Below are positions 1 to 5,946 of a stretch of 27,355 bases of DNA, piece after piece. Location of the stretch: positions 1-27,355 of the IMG/VR virus record IMGVR_UViG_3300046542_000011; one strand, given 5' to 3'. The position numbers were made by a program, and so were the translations under genes. The notes beneath the pieces were generated by a model, which saw only the letters and a list, made by a program, of their open reading frames with translations, had not been told where the DNA came from and searched no databases. Every line of letters begins with the position of its first letter. Position 1 is the stretch's first letter. This DNA comes from a virus.

Positions 1-1277
1 CAGTCGTACGCACACGTACTAACCCTAGCAGTCCAACAAAGATGTATGGAAGCGACTCTATTCAAGGAGCTAAATGGAGAGAGCTACTTCACTCCAGAGG
101 GCTTCCAGAAGAGTATGAAGGCTCACTTGAAGAAGTCATCGGATACGATGAACCAAATCCAAACTCTCATGAACAAATTAAACAGTGGCTCTACAGCTTA
201 GGCTGGGAACCTGCAACATTCAAGACGAATAAGAAGGGTGTAGATGTTCCACAGATCAACAAAGCTAAGCAGGACGGAGGAGGCATATGTGAATCTATTA
301 CTCTTCTGTACCCCAAAGAACCGAGACTCGAACTGCTCGACAGGCTCTTTGTTTTGGGTCATCGGATTGGTATTCTTCATGGCTTCCTTTCTGCGGTAAG
401 TGATGACGGGTATGTTACTGCTCGTGTGCAAGGACTTACTAATACCCTTCGCTTTAAGCATGCTGAGTGTGTCAATCTTCCTAAAATCGATGCACCATAT
501 GGTTCCGATATTCGTGGGTGTCTTGTGGCTCCTGATGGTTACGAGCTCTGTGGTTCAGATATGTCTTCCCTAGAGGACAGAACCAAGCAACATTATATGT
601 GGAAGTACGACCCCGAGTACGTAAAAGAAATGATGACCCCTGACTTTGATCCTCATCTGGATATTGCGGTCATCGCTGAGTTAATGAGTAAAAAGGACGC
701 AGATAATTACAAGGCAGGGACTTATACGCCGGAACTCAAAACTGTCCGAACAATTGCAAAGAATACGAATTATGCAGCGGTCTACCTTGCGGGAGCTGCG
801 AAGATTGCAAAGACGGCAGGCATTACTATTAAGAAGGCAGCGAAAATCCTTGAAGCATACTGGAAACGAAACTGGTCAGTAAAGGCGGTAGCCAATGCGT
901 GTAAAACTAAGGTCGTCACTATTAATGGGAAATCTGGGGAAAGTATTCCTTATGCCTCCCAGACTTCCACTTGGCTATTCAATCCTGTATCGGGTTTCTG
1001 GTATTCTCTCAGGAATGAAAAGGATAAATTCTCTACCCTTAACCAAGGGACAGGGGTATACTGTTTCGATACATGGGTTGCATTCGTGCGCCAAAGGCGC
1101 AGCCAGTTGACTGCACAGTTCCATGACGAAATTGTCCTCTGTATCAAGAAGGGGTATCGTGAAGAGTGTACTAAACTCTTGAAGGATGCAGTAAAAGAAG
1201 CAAATGATTTCCTACAGCTTAATCGTGAGCTTGATGTAGGTGTAGACTATGGCAACAACTATGGAGAAATTCATTAA
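1..1277 (+). CDS. polA: DNA polymerase I (family A), C-terminal part; 5' end outside the window
   Basis: Replicative phage DNA polymerase of family A. The frame is open from base 3 with no stop before the first internal ATG (base 42), so the gene enters from the left. Visible palm and finger motifs: motif A CGSDMSSLEDR, with the metal-binding Asp at 558-560; motif B R-x3-K-x3-Y (Arg 747-749, Lys 759-761, Tyr 771-773); motif C FHDEIVLCI with His-Asp-Glu at 1122-1130. The residue matching E. coli Phe762 is Tyr, as in T7 polymerase. The usual Gly after it is Ala (YAAVY), and the Gly after the second Tyr is Leu. An exonuclease domain, if present, lies outside the window. The stop TAA shares its last A with the ATG of the ssDNA-binding protein gene, so the two are probably translationally coupled. 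Family assignment is firm. Confidence 0.95.
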   Translation, partial: VVRTRTNPSSPTKMYGSDSIQGAKWRELLHSRGLPEEYEGSLEEVIGYDEPNPNSHEQIKQWLYSLGWEPATFKTNKKGVDVPQINKAKQDGGGICESITLLYPKEPRLELLDRLFVLGHRIGILHGFLSAVSDDGYVTARVQGLTNTLRFKHAECVNLPKIDAPYGSDIRGCLVAPDGYELCGSDMSSLEDRTKQHYMWKYDPEYVKEMMTPDFDPHLDIAVIAELMSKKDADNYKAGTYTPELKTVRTIAKNTNYAAVYLAGAAKIAKTAGITIKKAAKILEAYWKRNWSVKAVANACKTKVVTINGKSGESIPYASQTSTWLFNPVSGFWYSLRNEKDKFSTLNQGTGVYCFDTWVAFVRQRRSQLTAQFHDEIVLCIKKGYREECTKLLKDAVKEANDFLQLNRELDVGVDYGNNYGEIH

Positions 1278-1810
1278 TGAAAATCACTGGTAAAGCATTC
1301 TGGGCTCGTGTCTATGAGGGTAATCATGACGAATACGGTGGTAAGGAACAGTACAAGATTACCATCGCACCGAATGATGAAGGTTGGGTAAAGTTCAATA
1401 AATCTGGTCTCACACTGAAGCCTAAGCCTGTAGGTGACGATGACGAACTCTCTGTGACCTTCCGTCGTGACGTCCAGCCTAAGAAGGGTGTCGACAAGAA
1501 TGGTAAGGCATGGTCTATGGGTGGTGGTGTACCACAGGTAGTCGATGGAGACGGTGATGAGTTCACTAAGCTCATTGGTAATGGTTCTGTAGTCGAGGTA
1601 GCTATTGACGTGTATACGATCAAGGCTGGTCCTATGAAGGGCAAGAAGGGTCATCGACTGGATGGTGTCAAGGTTCTTGAACACATTGCCTACGAGGCCC
1701 CTGATGAGGATGATGAGAGCGATAGCGACGTGCCATTCGAGCAGGAAGAACCTGCTAAGGAAGAACCCAAGGCTGGTACCAAGCCTGCAAAAAAGAAGTT
1801 GCCCTTTTAA
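1277..1810 (+). CDS. single-stranded DNA-binding protein (OB-fold type, acidic tail)
   Basis: Likely coats ssDNA at the phage replication fork and recruits partners through its C-terminus. The 177-aa protein begins MKITGKAFWARVYEG. It has a basic/aromatic core of about 135 residues, then a strongly acidic stretch (roughly residues 138-160, rich in Asp and Glu and containing DSDVPFEQEE), a Lys/Pro segment and a terminal LPF. An acidic tail ending in Phe is typical of T7 gp2.5 and of bacterial SSB (which ends in DDDIPF). Here an SSB-like DVPF occurs inside the tail and a second PF at the very end. It overlaps the polA stop by one base and is followed directly by the exonuclease gene, a normal replication-gene order. 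Assignment rests on tail chemistry, size and context rather than a sequence search. Confidence 0.82.
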   Translation: MKITGKAFWARVYEGNHDEYGGKEQYKITIAPNDEGWVKFNKSGLTLKPKPVGDDDELSVTFRRDVQPKKGVDKNGKAWSMGGGVPQVVDGDGDEFTKLIGNGSVVEVAIDVYTIKAGPMKGKKGHRLDGVKVLEHIAYEAPDEDDESDSDVPFEQEEPAKEEPKAGTKPAKKKLPF

Positions 1811-2656
1811 TTGAAAACAATTGATACACTAGTAGCAGACTTAGAGCATACCCTTCTAAACGGCTCACAGGACCTCACTGACGAGCTTTGTGACAAGTAT
1901 GGTACACAGTTCTCACAATTGCTTAAGTCTCGTCTGGGGCCTCGTACGCCCCGAGAAGGGACACTACGTATGAGTAACGTGGGCAAACCCTGTGAACGAC
2001 AACTGTATTACTCTGTAAACAACCAAGGGGAGGGGGAGACACTCCCTCCTTCTGCTCACATGAAATTCCTCTTTGGAGATTGTATTGAACTTCTTCTTCT
2101 ATTCCTAACGGAGGCTAGTGGACACAGTGTTGAGGGTACGCAAGACGAACAAGAAATCGAAGGTATCAAGGGACACAGAGACGCAGTTATCGATGGCACA
2201 GTGGTCGATGTCAAGTCGGCGTCGAGTTACTCGTTTCGTAAATTTTCAGAGGGCACGCTATCTGAGAACGACTCCTTTGGGTATGTCGATCAGCTACAGT
2301 CGTATCTATATGCTGGCCAGACCGATGATAAAGTCACGGACAAAGATCGTGGAGCCTTCCTTGTAGTCGATAAGACTCTTGGTCACATCTGCCTTGACGT
2401 CCATGAACGGAAGCATGTCCCATATGACAAAATTTACGCACACAAAAAGGCTATGGTGGCATCCAGCGTACCTCCCGAACGAGGATTTAGTCCAGTCCCT
2501 GAAGGAAAGTCTGGAAACGAGAAGCTCGGGATCAATTGTTCTTACTGTGATTTCAAAAAGAAGTGTTATCCCGATCTACGTACTTTCATATACTCAAGTG
2601 GGCCCACATTCCTAACTAAGGTGGAGAGATTGCCTAATGTCACAGAAATCACTTGA
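1811..2656 (+). CDS. Cas4/RecB-like PD-(D/E)XK exonuclease with probable 4Fe-4S cluster
   Basis: Predicted exonuclease acting on phage or host DNA during replication and recombination, at the position of gp6 in T7-like phages. The 281-aa protein has GHRDAVIDGTVVDVKS with Asp124, Asp133 and Lys135 as the PD-(D/E)XK core, followed by QLQSYLY (Gln161-Tyr165), the RecB-family motif with Gln and Tyr. Cys61 (GKPCERQLYY) together with Cys243, Cys246 and Cys252 (CSYCDFKKKC) reproduces the one-plus-three cysteine layout that holds an Fe-S cluster in Cas4 and AddB nucleases. The start is TTG, directly after the SSB stop. The alternative ATG at 1970 would remove about 53 residues and leave only a few residues before Cys61, so TTG is preferred. 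No CRISPR genes are nearby, so the Cas4 resemblance concerns fold only. Confidence 0.86.
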   Translation: MKTIDTLVADLEHTLLNGSQDLTDELCDKYGTQFSQLLKSRLGPRTPREGTLRMSNVGKPCERQLYYSVNNQGEGETLPPSAHMKFLFGDCIELLLLFLTEASGHSVEGTQDEQEIEGIKGHRDAVIDGTVVDVKSASSYSFRKFSEGTLSENDSFGYVDQLQSYLYAGQTDDKVTDKDRGAFLVVDKTLGHICLDVHERKHVPYDKIYAHKKAMVASSVPPERGFSPVPEGKSGNEKLGINCSYCDFKKKCYPDLRTFIYSSGPTFLTKVERLPNVTEIT

Positions 2657-2795
2657 CAAACTATACGACCAACTCTTCCAAGCACAGATAGAGCACCGAT
2701 GGAAGGATGCATGTGAAACCCAAGAAGAAATACGTAGGATTGAAGATCGGGAAGAAGACTACAAAGAACCCGTTCGAAAGTGGGACGTGGCTTGA
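2637..2795 (+). CDS. 52-aa charged protein overlapping two nuclease genes
   Basis: Small open frame beginning MSQKSLDKLYDQLFQAQ and ending VRKWDVA. It is rich in Glu, Lys, Arg and Asp with regular hydrophobic spacing, suggesting a helical or coiled-coil protein. The ATG at 2637 lies within the end of the exonuclease gene and is preceded by a purine-rich GGTGGAGAG at about 2619-2628, a good ribosome site. Its last 89 bases overlap the first part of the endonuclease I gene in another frame. It fills the gap that would otherwise lie between the exonuclease stop and endonuclease I. No function is recognised. It could instead serve only to deliver ribosomes to the endonuclease start. Confidence 0.62.
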   Translation: MSQKSLDKLYDQLFQAQIEHRWKDACETQEEIRRIEDREEDYKEPVRKWDVA

Positions 2796-3147
2796 GCTTT
2801 CAAAAGCAAATGTGGTGGTTGAATATGAGTCCGTTAAACTCCCGTACACCACCGAGCACGTCTATATCCCAGACTTCAAAGTGGGACGAAAGACAAAAGG
2901 AAATGGACCTCCATTTTTCTTCATTGAAACAAAAGGCAATGGGAGGTCATGGACTCCCCAAGTCAGGGCCAAGATGCTTGCAGTTAAAGATCAATGGCCA
3001 GAGCTTGACATTAGACTACTCTTCTACACCGATGGAGAGTTTGGAACTAGACGTAAAGACGGATCGCGTCAGCGTCAAAGTGAATGGGCAATTAAGCATG
3101 GATTTCCATATGCCATCCGAAACATTCCCGAGGAGTGGTTAATTTGA
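2707..3147 (+). CDS. T7 endonuclease I-like Holliday-junction resolvase
   Basis: Cuts branched DNA (four-way junctions) and helps degrade host DNA and mature replicating phage DNA. The 146-aa protein matches T7 gp3 (149 aa) along its length: FESG near residue 23, VEYESVKLPY, YIPDF with Asp56, FIETKGN with Glu74 and Lys76, PELDIRLLF, EWAIKHGFPYAI and a final IPEEW. Asp56, Glu74 and Lys76 correspond to the catalytic Asp-Glu-x-Lys set; the upstream catalytic Glu is probably Glu24 or Glu30. The ATG at 2707 directly abuts GGAAGG (2701-2706), too close for a Shine-Dalgarno. GTG at 2713 is spaced 6 bases from it and may be the true start, with no domain lost. The 5' part overlaps the 52-aa gene. Confidence 0.93.
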   Translation: MHVKPKKKYVGLKIGKKTTKNPFESGTWLELSKANVVVEYESVKLPYTTEHVYIPDFKVGRKTKGNGPPFFFIETKGNGRSWTPQVRAKMLAVKDQWPELDIRLLFYTDGEFGTRRKDGSRQRQSEWAIKHGFPYAIRNIPEEWLI

Positions 3148-3911
3148 GTACATATATCCTCCTACCAGATCAACATGCAGTCTCATACTGGAACAACGAC
3201 AGGGCCGACTGGGCTGCTAAGTTGATCATCGATATCCGCCCTGATGTTGTTGTGAACATGGGAGATGCCATTGATCTTGAGTCTCTCTCATCCTATGACA
3301 AGGGCAAGCGTTCCTTCACAGGGAAGTCTTACAAGAAAGACTTGGATGCTCACCTAGACTTCCAAGAACGTCTCTGGGGTCCTGTAAAGGCTACCAAGAA
3401 GAAGCTACCTCACCGAGTATTCCTAGAGGGGAACCATGAAAACAGAATTGAGCGAGCCCTTGACCTTAGTCCTGAGTTGGCTGGAACCATCGGGTTCGAG
3501 GACTTCCTGTTCGATAAGTACTACGACGATGTTATCCGATATGACGGTGGGTTGCCGGGTATTTACCAACGAGACGGAATACTCTTTGCGCACTTCTTTC
3601 CTACTGGAGTCTCGGGAAGACCTATTGGTGGCGAAAGACCGGCTCACATGCTTCTTGCTAAGAATGGGATGTCCACAGTCGCGGCTCACTCGCATACTCT
3701 CGATTTTGCCACTCGAAGAACAGTTGCAGACAAGCACTTGAATGCTCTTGTTGTAGGTTGTTACCAAGATTATATCAATCCTTGGGCAGGCTCTATAGGT
3801 AAGTTCTGGCAGGCAGGTATCCCTATTCTACGTAATGTAGAGGATGGTAACTTTGATTTTCAATGGGTGAGTATTGAAGCTTTGAAAAAGGAATACGATA
3901 GTGGTTCTTGA
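3144..3911 (+). CDS. calcineurin-like metallophosphoesterase
   Basis: Predicted metal-dependent phosphoesterase. Seen in order: Asp9-x-His11 (LPDQHAV), Gly-Asp41 (VNMGDAID), Gly-Asn97-His98-Glu (EGNHENR), His150 (FAHFF) and His182-x-His184 (AAHSHT). Together these are the full metal-ligand set of the two-metal calcineurin-like fold. The substrate (DNA end, nucleotide, cyclic nucleotide or RNA) cannot be read from the sequence. I chose TTG at 3144, which forms a TTGA overlap with the endonuclease I stop and lies 8 bases after GAGGAG (3130-3135). An in-frame GTG at 3135 would add three residues but sits on that Shine-Dalgarno. Such genes are frequent in phage replication operons, and this one leads into a set of nucleotide-related genes. 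Confidence 0.88.
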   Translation: MSTYILLPDQHAVSYWNNDRADWAAKLIIDIRPDVVVNMGDAIDLESLSSYDKGKRSFTGKSYKKDLDAHLDFQERLWGPVKATKKKLPHRVFLEGNHENRIERALDLSPELAGTIGFEDFLFDKYYDDVIRYDGGLPGIYQRDGILFAHFFPTGVSGRPIGGERPAHMLLAKNGMSTVAAHSHTLDFATRRTVADKHLNALVVGCYQDYINPWAGSIGKFWQAGIPILRNVEDGNFDFQWVSIEALKKEYDSGS

Positions 3912-4083
3912 GAAGGAGCTGAAAAATAAGATTGCGAGAGTCGTGTCTATGGCACTGGAGGATGAAGACTTCGGTACATTCCTAGAACGATTCGATATTA
4001 CACCTGAGGATGCTTTCCTCCACCTATACGAAGAGGGCCTAGTAGACCCCGAAACATTTGAGGATTTTTTGATTAATGACTGA
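3901..4083 (+). CDS. 60-aa acidic conserved-type protein, function unknown
   Basis: The protein begins MVLEKELKNKIARVV. It is acidic towards the C-terminus, with helical-looking segments and a repeated Asp/Glu-Phe pattern (EDFGTFLERF, then PETFEDFLIND). There is no membrane segment, signal peptide or catalytic motif. The GTG start at 3901 has AAGGA at 3888-3892, 8 bases upstream, and overlaps the metallophosphoesterase stop. The stop overlaps the next ATG by 8 bases. Its place inside a tightly overlapping operon, with a good ribosome site, argues that it is a genuine gene. It may be a small adaptor or inhibitor protein, but nothing in the sequence shows a partner. Confidence 0.75.
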   Translation: MVLEKELKNKIARVVSMALEDEDFGTFLERFDITPEDAFLHLYEEGLVDPETFEDFLIND

Positions 4084-4426
4084 GATATTTGTCTTTGGTA
4101 GTAATTTAGCTGGTAGACACGGCAAGGGTGCGGCTAGGTATGCCCTCGATTACCATGGAGCCATCTACGGCAAGGGGGTGGGTATACAAGGAGACTCCTA
4201 CGCTATTCCGACCAAGGATAAGCAATTGAAACCCTTACCTCTGAGAGAAATCAGGGGTTATATCAATGGATTTATTTCTTTTGCTTGTCGTAACCCAGAT
4301 GTGACTTTCAACTTGACTCCTGTGGGATGTGGACTTGCAGGTTATAAACAAACAGATATTTTCCCTATGGTTGCACATCGACCCAATAATGTAAAACTAA
4401 CAAAAGAGTGGGCTCTTAATGACTAA
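4076..4426 (+). CDS. A1S_2505-type phage protein, macro-domain-like
   Basis: This is a recognisable small phage family. Features are an N-terminal strand IFVFGSNLAGRHGKGAA, YGKGVGIQGDSYAIPTKD, LPLREI, TPVGCGLAGYK and a final PNNVKLTKEW. The glycine-rich GSNLAGRHGKGAA and GCGLAGY loops resemble the ADP-ribose-binding loops of macro domains, so a nucleotide-diphosphate-ribose ligand or hydrolysis role is plausible. No enzymatic activity is established for the family to my knowledge. At 116 aa it is shorter than a typical macro domain (about 130-190 aa), so binding pockets may be trimmed. The ATG at 4076 overlaps the upstream stop and follows a GAGGA. It lies among phosphoesterase, diphosphohydrolase and deoxyribosyltransferase genes. 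Confidence 0.85.
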   Translation: MTEIFVFGSNLAGRHGKGAARYALDYHGAIYGKGVGIQGDSYAIPTKDKQLKPLPLREIRGYINGFISFACRNPDVTFNLTPVGCGLAGYKQTDIFPMVAHRPNNVKLTKEWALND

Positions 4427-4598
4427 TTTTATCGCCAGTGTTTCCCTTAATAACTTTGATGCAATTATGACTGCCTTCTTCCGTAATATCGGTATGATTG
4501 ATTCTACCTCTGAGCTAAGTATTAAAGACGTCATTGTAGATGTAGAGGATGAGTCAGTAATGATGGAAGCAGAGAAGACCAACGAAAGTATTCAGTGA
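4419..4598 (+). CDS. 59-aa protein, function unknown
   Basis: Short frame starting MTNFIASVSLNNFDAIM and ending MMEAEKTNESIQ. It is acidic in the C-terminal half (DVIVDVEDES) and has no transmembrane stretch or known motif. The ATG at 4419 overlaps the stop of the macro-like gene by 8 bases, and its TGA (4596-4598) overlaps the ATG of the HNH-like gene (4598). It therefore occupies the whole space between two recognisable genes, with the operon's usual overlaps at both ends, which is the main reason to accept it. The upstream ribosome site (GAGTGGG) is only moderate. No function is proposed. Confidence 0.68.
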   Translation: MTNFIASVSLNNFDAIMTAFFRNIGMIDSTSELSIKDVIVDVEDESVMMEAEKTNESIQ

Positions 4599-4846
4599 TG
4601 CCCCGTGACTACAAAAAAGAGTACCAAGATTACCACGGAAAACCTGAACAGATCAAACGACGAGCCCAACGAAATGCAGCGAGAGCAAAGGCTGCAAAGG
4701 ATGGTTCAGTCCATAAGGGAGATGGAAAAGAGGTTGATCACTTGGGTTCCAATAGGAAAGGAGCCCTTGACAATGGAAGAGTTCGCGTTGTTTCAAAACG
4801 AGCTAACCGGAAGCGTCAACCTAAACGAGACGGAAGTGACGACTGA
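4598..4846 (+). CDS. small basic HNH-like protein
   Basis: An 82-aa, very Lys/Arg-rich protein. The centre carries KGDGKEVDHLGSN followed by GRVRVVSKRANRKR. The Asp-His of VDH and the later Asn resemble the His-Asn core of compact HNH-type proteins common in T7-like and marine phages, where they are often annotated as putative HNH endonucleases. The final His of a full H-N-H set is not visible, so it may be a DNA-binding relative or an inactive enzyme. The start is taken as ATG 4598, overlapping the previous TGA; a GTG at 4595 would add one residue. A second open frame over the same bases (4605-4856) is discussed under rejected items. A non-nuclease nucleic-acid binder is the main alternative. 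Confidence 0.72.
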   Translation: MPRDYKKEYQDYHGKPEQIKRRAQRNAARAKAAKDGSVHKGDGKEVDHLGSNRKGALDNGRVRVVSKRANRKRQPKRDGSDD

Positions 4847-5218
4847 ATGGACCTAGATCAAGTTAAGGAATTTCACGGACGGTACTTGGATAGGGTTCTT
4901 AAGGAGCTCCATCATGAGACAGAACTTCTTAGTAAGTGGTTTAAGCAGGACTTTCCTGAGTCCAATCTTAAAGTCATCATTGATGTAGATAATATCAAAA
5001 GGTCCTTTACCATCACCACTAGGGTGCTCATGGGAGCAGAGATGGTAGATAACATGGGCTTCTTCCAGAATATTATCAAGCTTCAGGAGAAGGAGATTAT
5101 TAACCCCTCGTTTATGAGGGCCTTCTTTAAGCAGTTCAACGGTAAGTACCGTGAGCAGATTGCTGGGGCCATTAATCGACATTACTTGCAGGAGAAAGAA
5201 ATTGAATCAGCCAACTGA
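4847..5218 (+). CDS. 123-aa protein, function unknown
   Basis: Starts MDLDQVKEFHGRYL immediately after the preceding stop. It has mostly helical composition with two central strands (LKVIIDVDNIKRSFTITTRV) and then helices ending in LQEKEIESAN. There is no Cys cluster, membrane segment or recognised catalytic motif. Length and composition fit a compact alpha/beta protein. It overlaps the start of the diphosphohydrolase gene by 17 bases, and the AGGAGAAAGAA near its 3' end serves as the ribosome site for that gene. It sits in the accessory part of the replication operon, but no specific role can be assigned. Confidence 0.78.
   Translation: MDLDQVKEFHGRYLDRVLKELHHETELLSKWFKQDFPESNLKVIIDVDNIKRSFTITTRVLMGAEMVDNMGFFQNIIKLQEKEIINPSFMRAFFKQFNGKYREQIAGAINRHYLQEKEIESAN
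5190..5194 (+). promoter_or_regulatory. ribosome binding site that fixes a TTG start
   Basis: AGGAG lies 7 bases upstream of TTG 5202 within the end of the preceding gene. It selects this TTG over the GTG at 5151, giving a protein that begins just before the conserved diphosphohydrolase block. Confidence 0.7.
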
Positions 5219-5516
5219 GGGACTGAAGTTTGATTCTGAGAAATCCATTCGTCCAGAGCTTATCCCCCCAGAAGCTATCGAAGCTCTCGGGACTGTTCTG
5301 GCATTCGGTGCCAAAAAGTACGCTGATCGAAACTGGGAACTCGGGATGGGTTGGGGCAGAGTCTTCGGAGCTACCATGCGACACCTCTGGGCTTGGTGGA
5401 AGAAAGAGGACAAAGACCCGGAGACAGGTTACTCTCACCTATGGCACGCCTTTACATGTATCGCATTCTTGATTAGTTATGAACAACGAAAAGTGGGAAA
5501 GGACGACCGTCCATGA
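5202..5516 (+). CDS. dATP/dGTP diphosphohydrolase-like protein (DUF5664 / dGTP_diPhyd_N type)
   Basis: Predicted to act on purine dNTPs. The 104-aa protein contains LKFDSEKSIRPELIPPEAIE, then LAFGAKKYADRNWELG, MRHLWAWWKKEDKDPETG and SHLWHAFTCIAFL, ending VGKDDRP. This is the recognisable signature of the small all-alpha phage family annotated as dATP/dGTP diphosphohydrolase; relatives (MazZ) supply dGMP-type precursors in 2-aminoadenine phages. The His/Glu/Asp residues of WKKEDKDPETGYSHLWHA are the likely metal and substrate ligands. The start is TTG 5202, placed 7 bases after AGGAG (5190-5194); an upstream GTG at 5151 lacks such a site and adds a non-conserved N-terminus. No purZ-like gene is visible in this window, so base modification is not shown. 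ATGA overlap couples it to the next gene. Confidence 0.85.
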   Translation: MNQPTEGLKFDSEKSIRPELIPPEAIEALGTVLAFGAKKYADRNWELGMGWGRVFGATMRHLWAWWKKEDKDPETGYSHLWHAFTCIAFLISYEQRKVGKDDRP

Positions 5517-5890
5517 AGAAAACATATCTTGCAGCACGTTTCCCCCGTCGTGAGGAAATGGAGTCTTATGTAATAGCATTTAGGGGTTGTGGCTATGATG
5601 TAACAGCCCGGTGGGTCTTCGGTGGTGAGAATGGGCTGACTCGCTCGGACATTGCGCTCCTCGATCTTGAGGATGTTGCAGAGGCAGACGCCATTGTGCT
5701 CTTTACAGAGGGGTATGGCACTCATCAGACTGGTGGTGGGCGCTTTGTAGAATTTGGCTACGCTATTGCCCTTGGCAAGGAATTGAATATTATTGGAGAC
5801 AGAGAGAATGTCTTCATGCATCACCCAAATATTAACTGCTTTAGCACACTGGATGAGTTCCTTCGTGCCAAGGAAAAGATAGCAGCTTAA
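5513..5890 (+). CDS. nucleoside 2-deoxyribosyltransferase-like protein
   Basis: The family transfers the deoxyribose of a deoxynucleoside to another base, or hydrolyses nucleosides or nucleotides. Visible elements: N-terminal strand KTYLAARFPRREEM, a GCGYDVTARWV segment, LDLEDVAEADAIVLFTE (the AD...V.FTE loop) and GGGRFVEFGYAIALGK, whose Glu is the usual nucleophile position. REN(V)FMHHPNI follows near the end. Length (125 aa) is normal for phage members. The ATG overlaps the diphosphohydrolase stop (ATGA), so the pair is probably co-translated and may act on the same purine deoxynucleotide pool. It is the last gene of the + operon, 5 bases before the shared terminator hairpin. Substrate specificity is not readable from the sequence. 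Confidence 0.86.
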   Translation: MKKTYLAARFPRREEMESYVIAFRGCGYDVTARWVFGGENGLTRSDIALLDLEDVAEADAIVLFTEGYGTHQTGGGRFVEFGYAIALGKELNIIGDRENVFMHHPNINCFSTLDEFLRAKEKIAA

Positions 5891-5895
5891 ACGAT

Positions 5896-5945
5896 AAAAG
5901 CCCCCGGCGCTCTTGGAAATTAATCCTTGAGTACCGGGGGCTTTT
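5896..5945. terminator. bidirectional intrinsic terminator between convergent operons
   Basis: Left arm AAAAGCCCCCGG (5896-5907) is exactly complementary to right arm CCGGGGGCTTTT (5934-5945), with a 26-base loop. On + the stem is followed by TTTTT (5942-5946). Read on -, the stem is followed by TTTT, so transcripts from both operons can stop here. It lies between the last + gene (stop 5890) and the last - gene (stop at 5947). Confidence 0.9.
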
Positions 5946-5946
5946 T

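Noticed and set aside
1274-1684. 136-codon antisense frame over the SSB gene
   Set aside because: Antisense shadow of a well-supported gene; no domain or regulatory context.
2661-2852. Minus-strand frame in the exonuclease/endonuclease gap
   Set aside because: The gap is better explained by the + strand 52-aa gene with its own ribosome site, and the minus frame is antisense to endonuclease I.
4605-4856. 83-codon open frame (GTG start) fully overlapping the HNH-like gene, with protein-like composition
   Set aside because: The HNH-like frame carries a recognisable phage pattern and has operon-style overlap at its start, whereas this frame has no clear ribosome site and would end 10 bases inside the next gene. 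Overprinting is possible but not supported.
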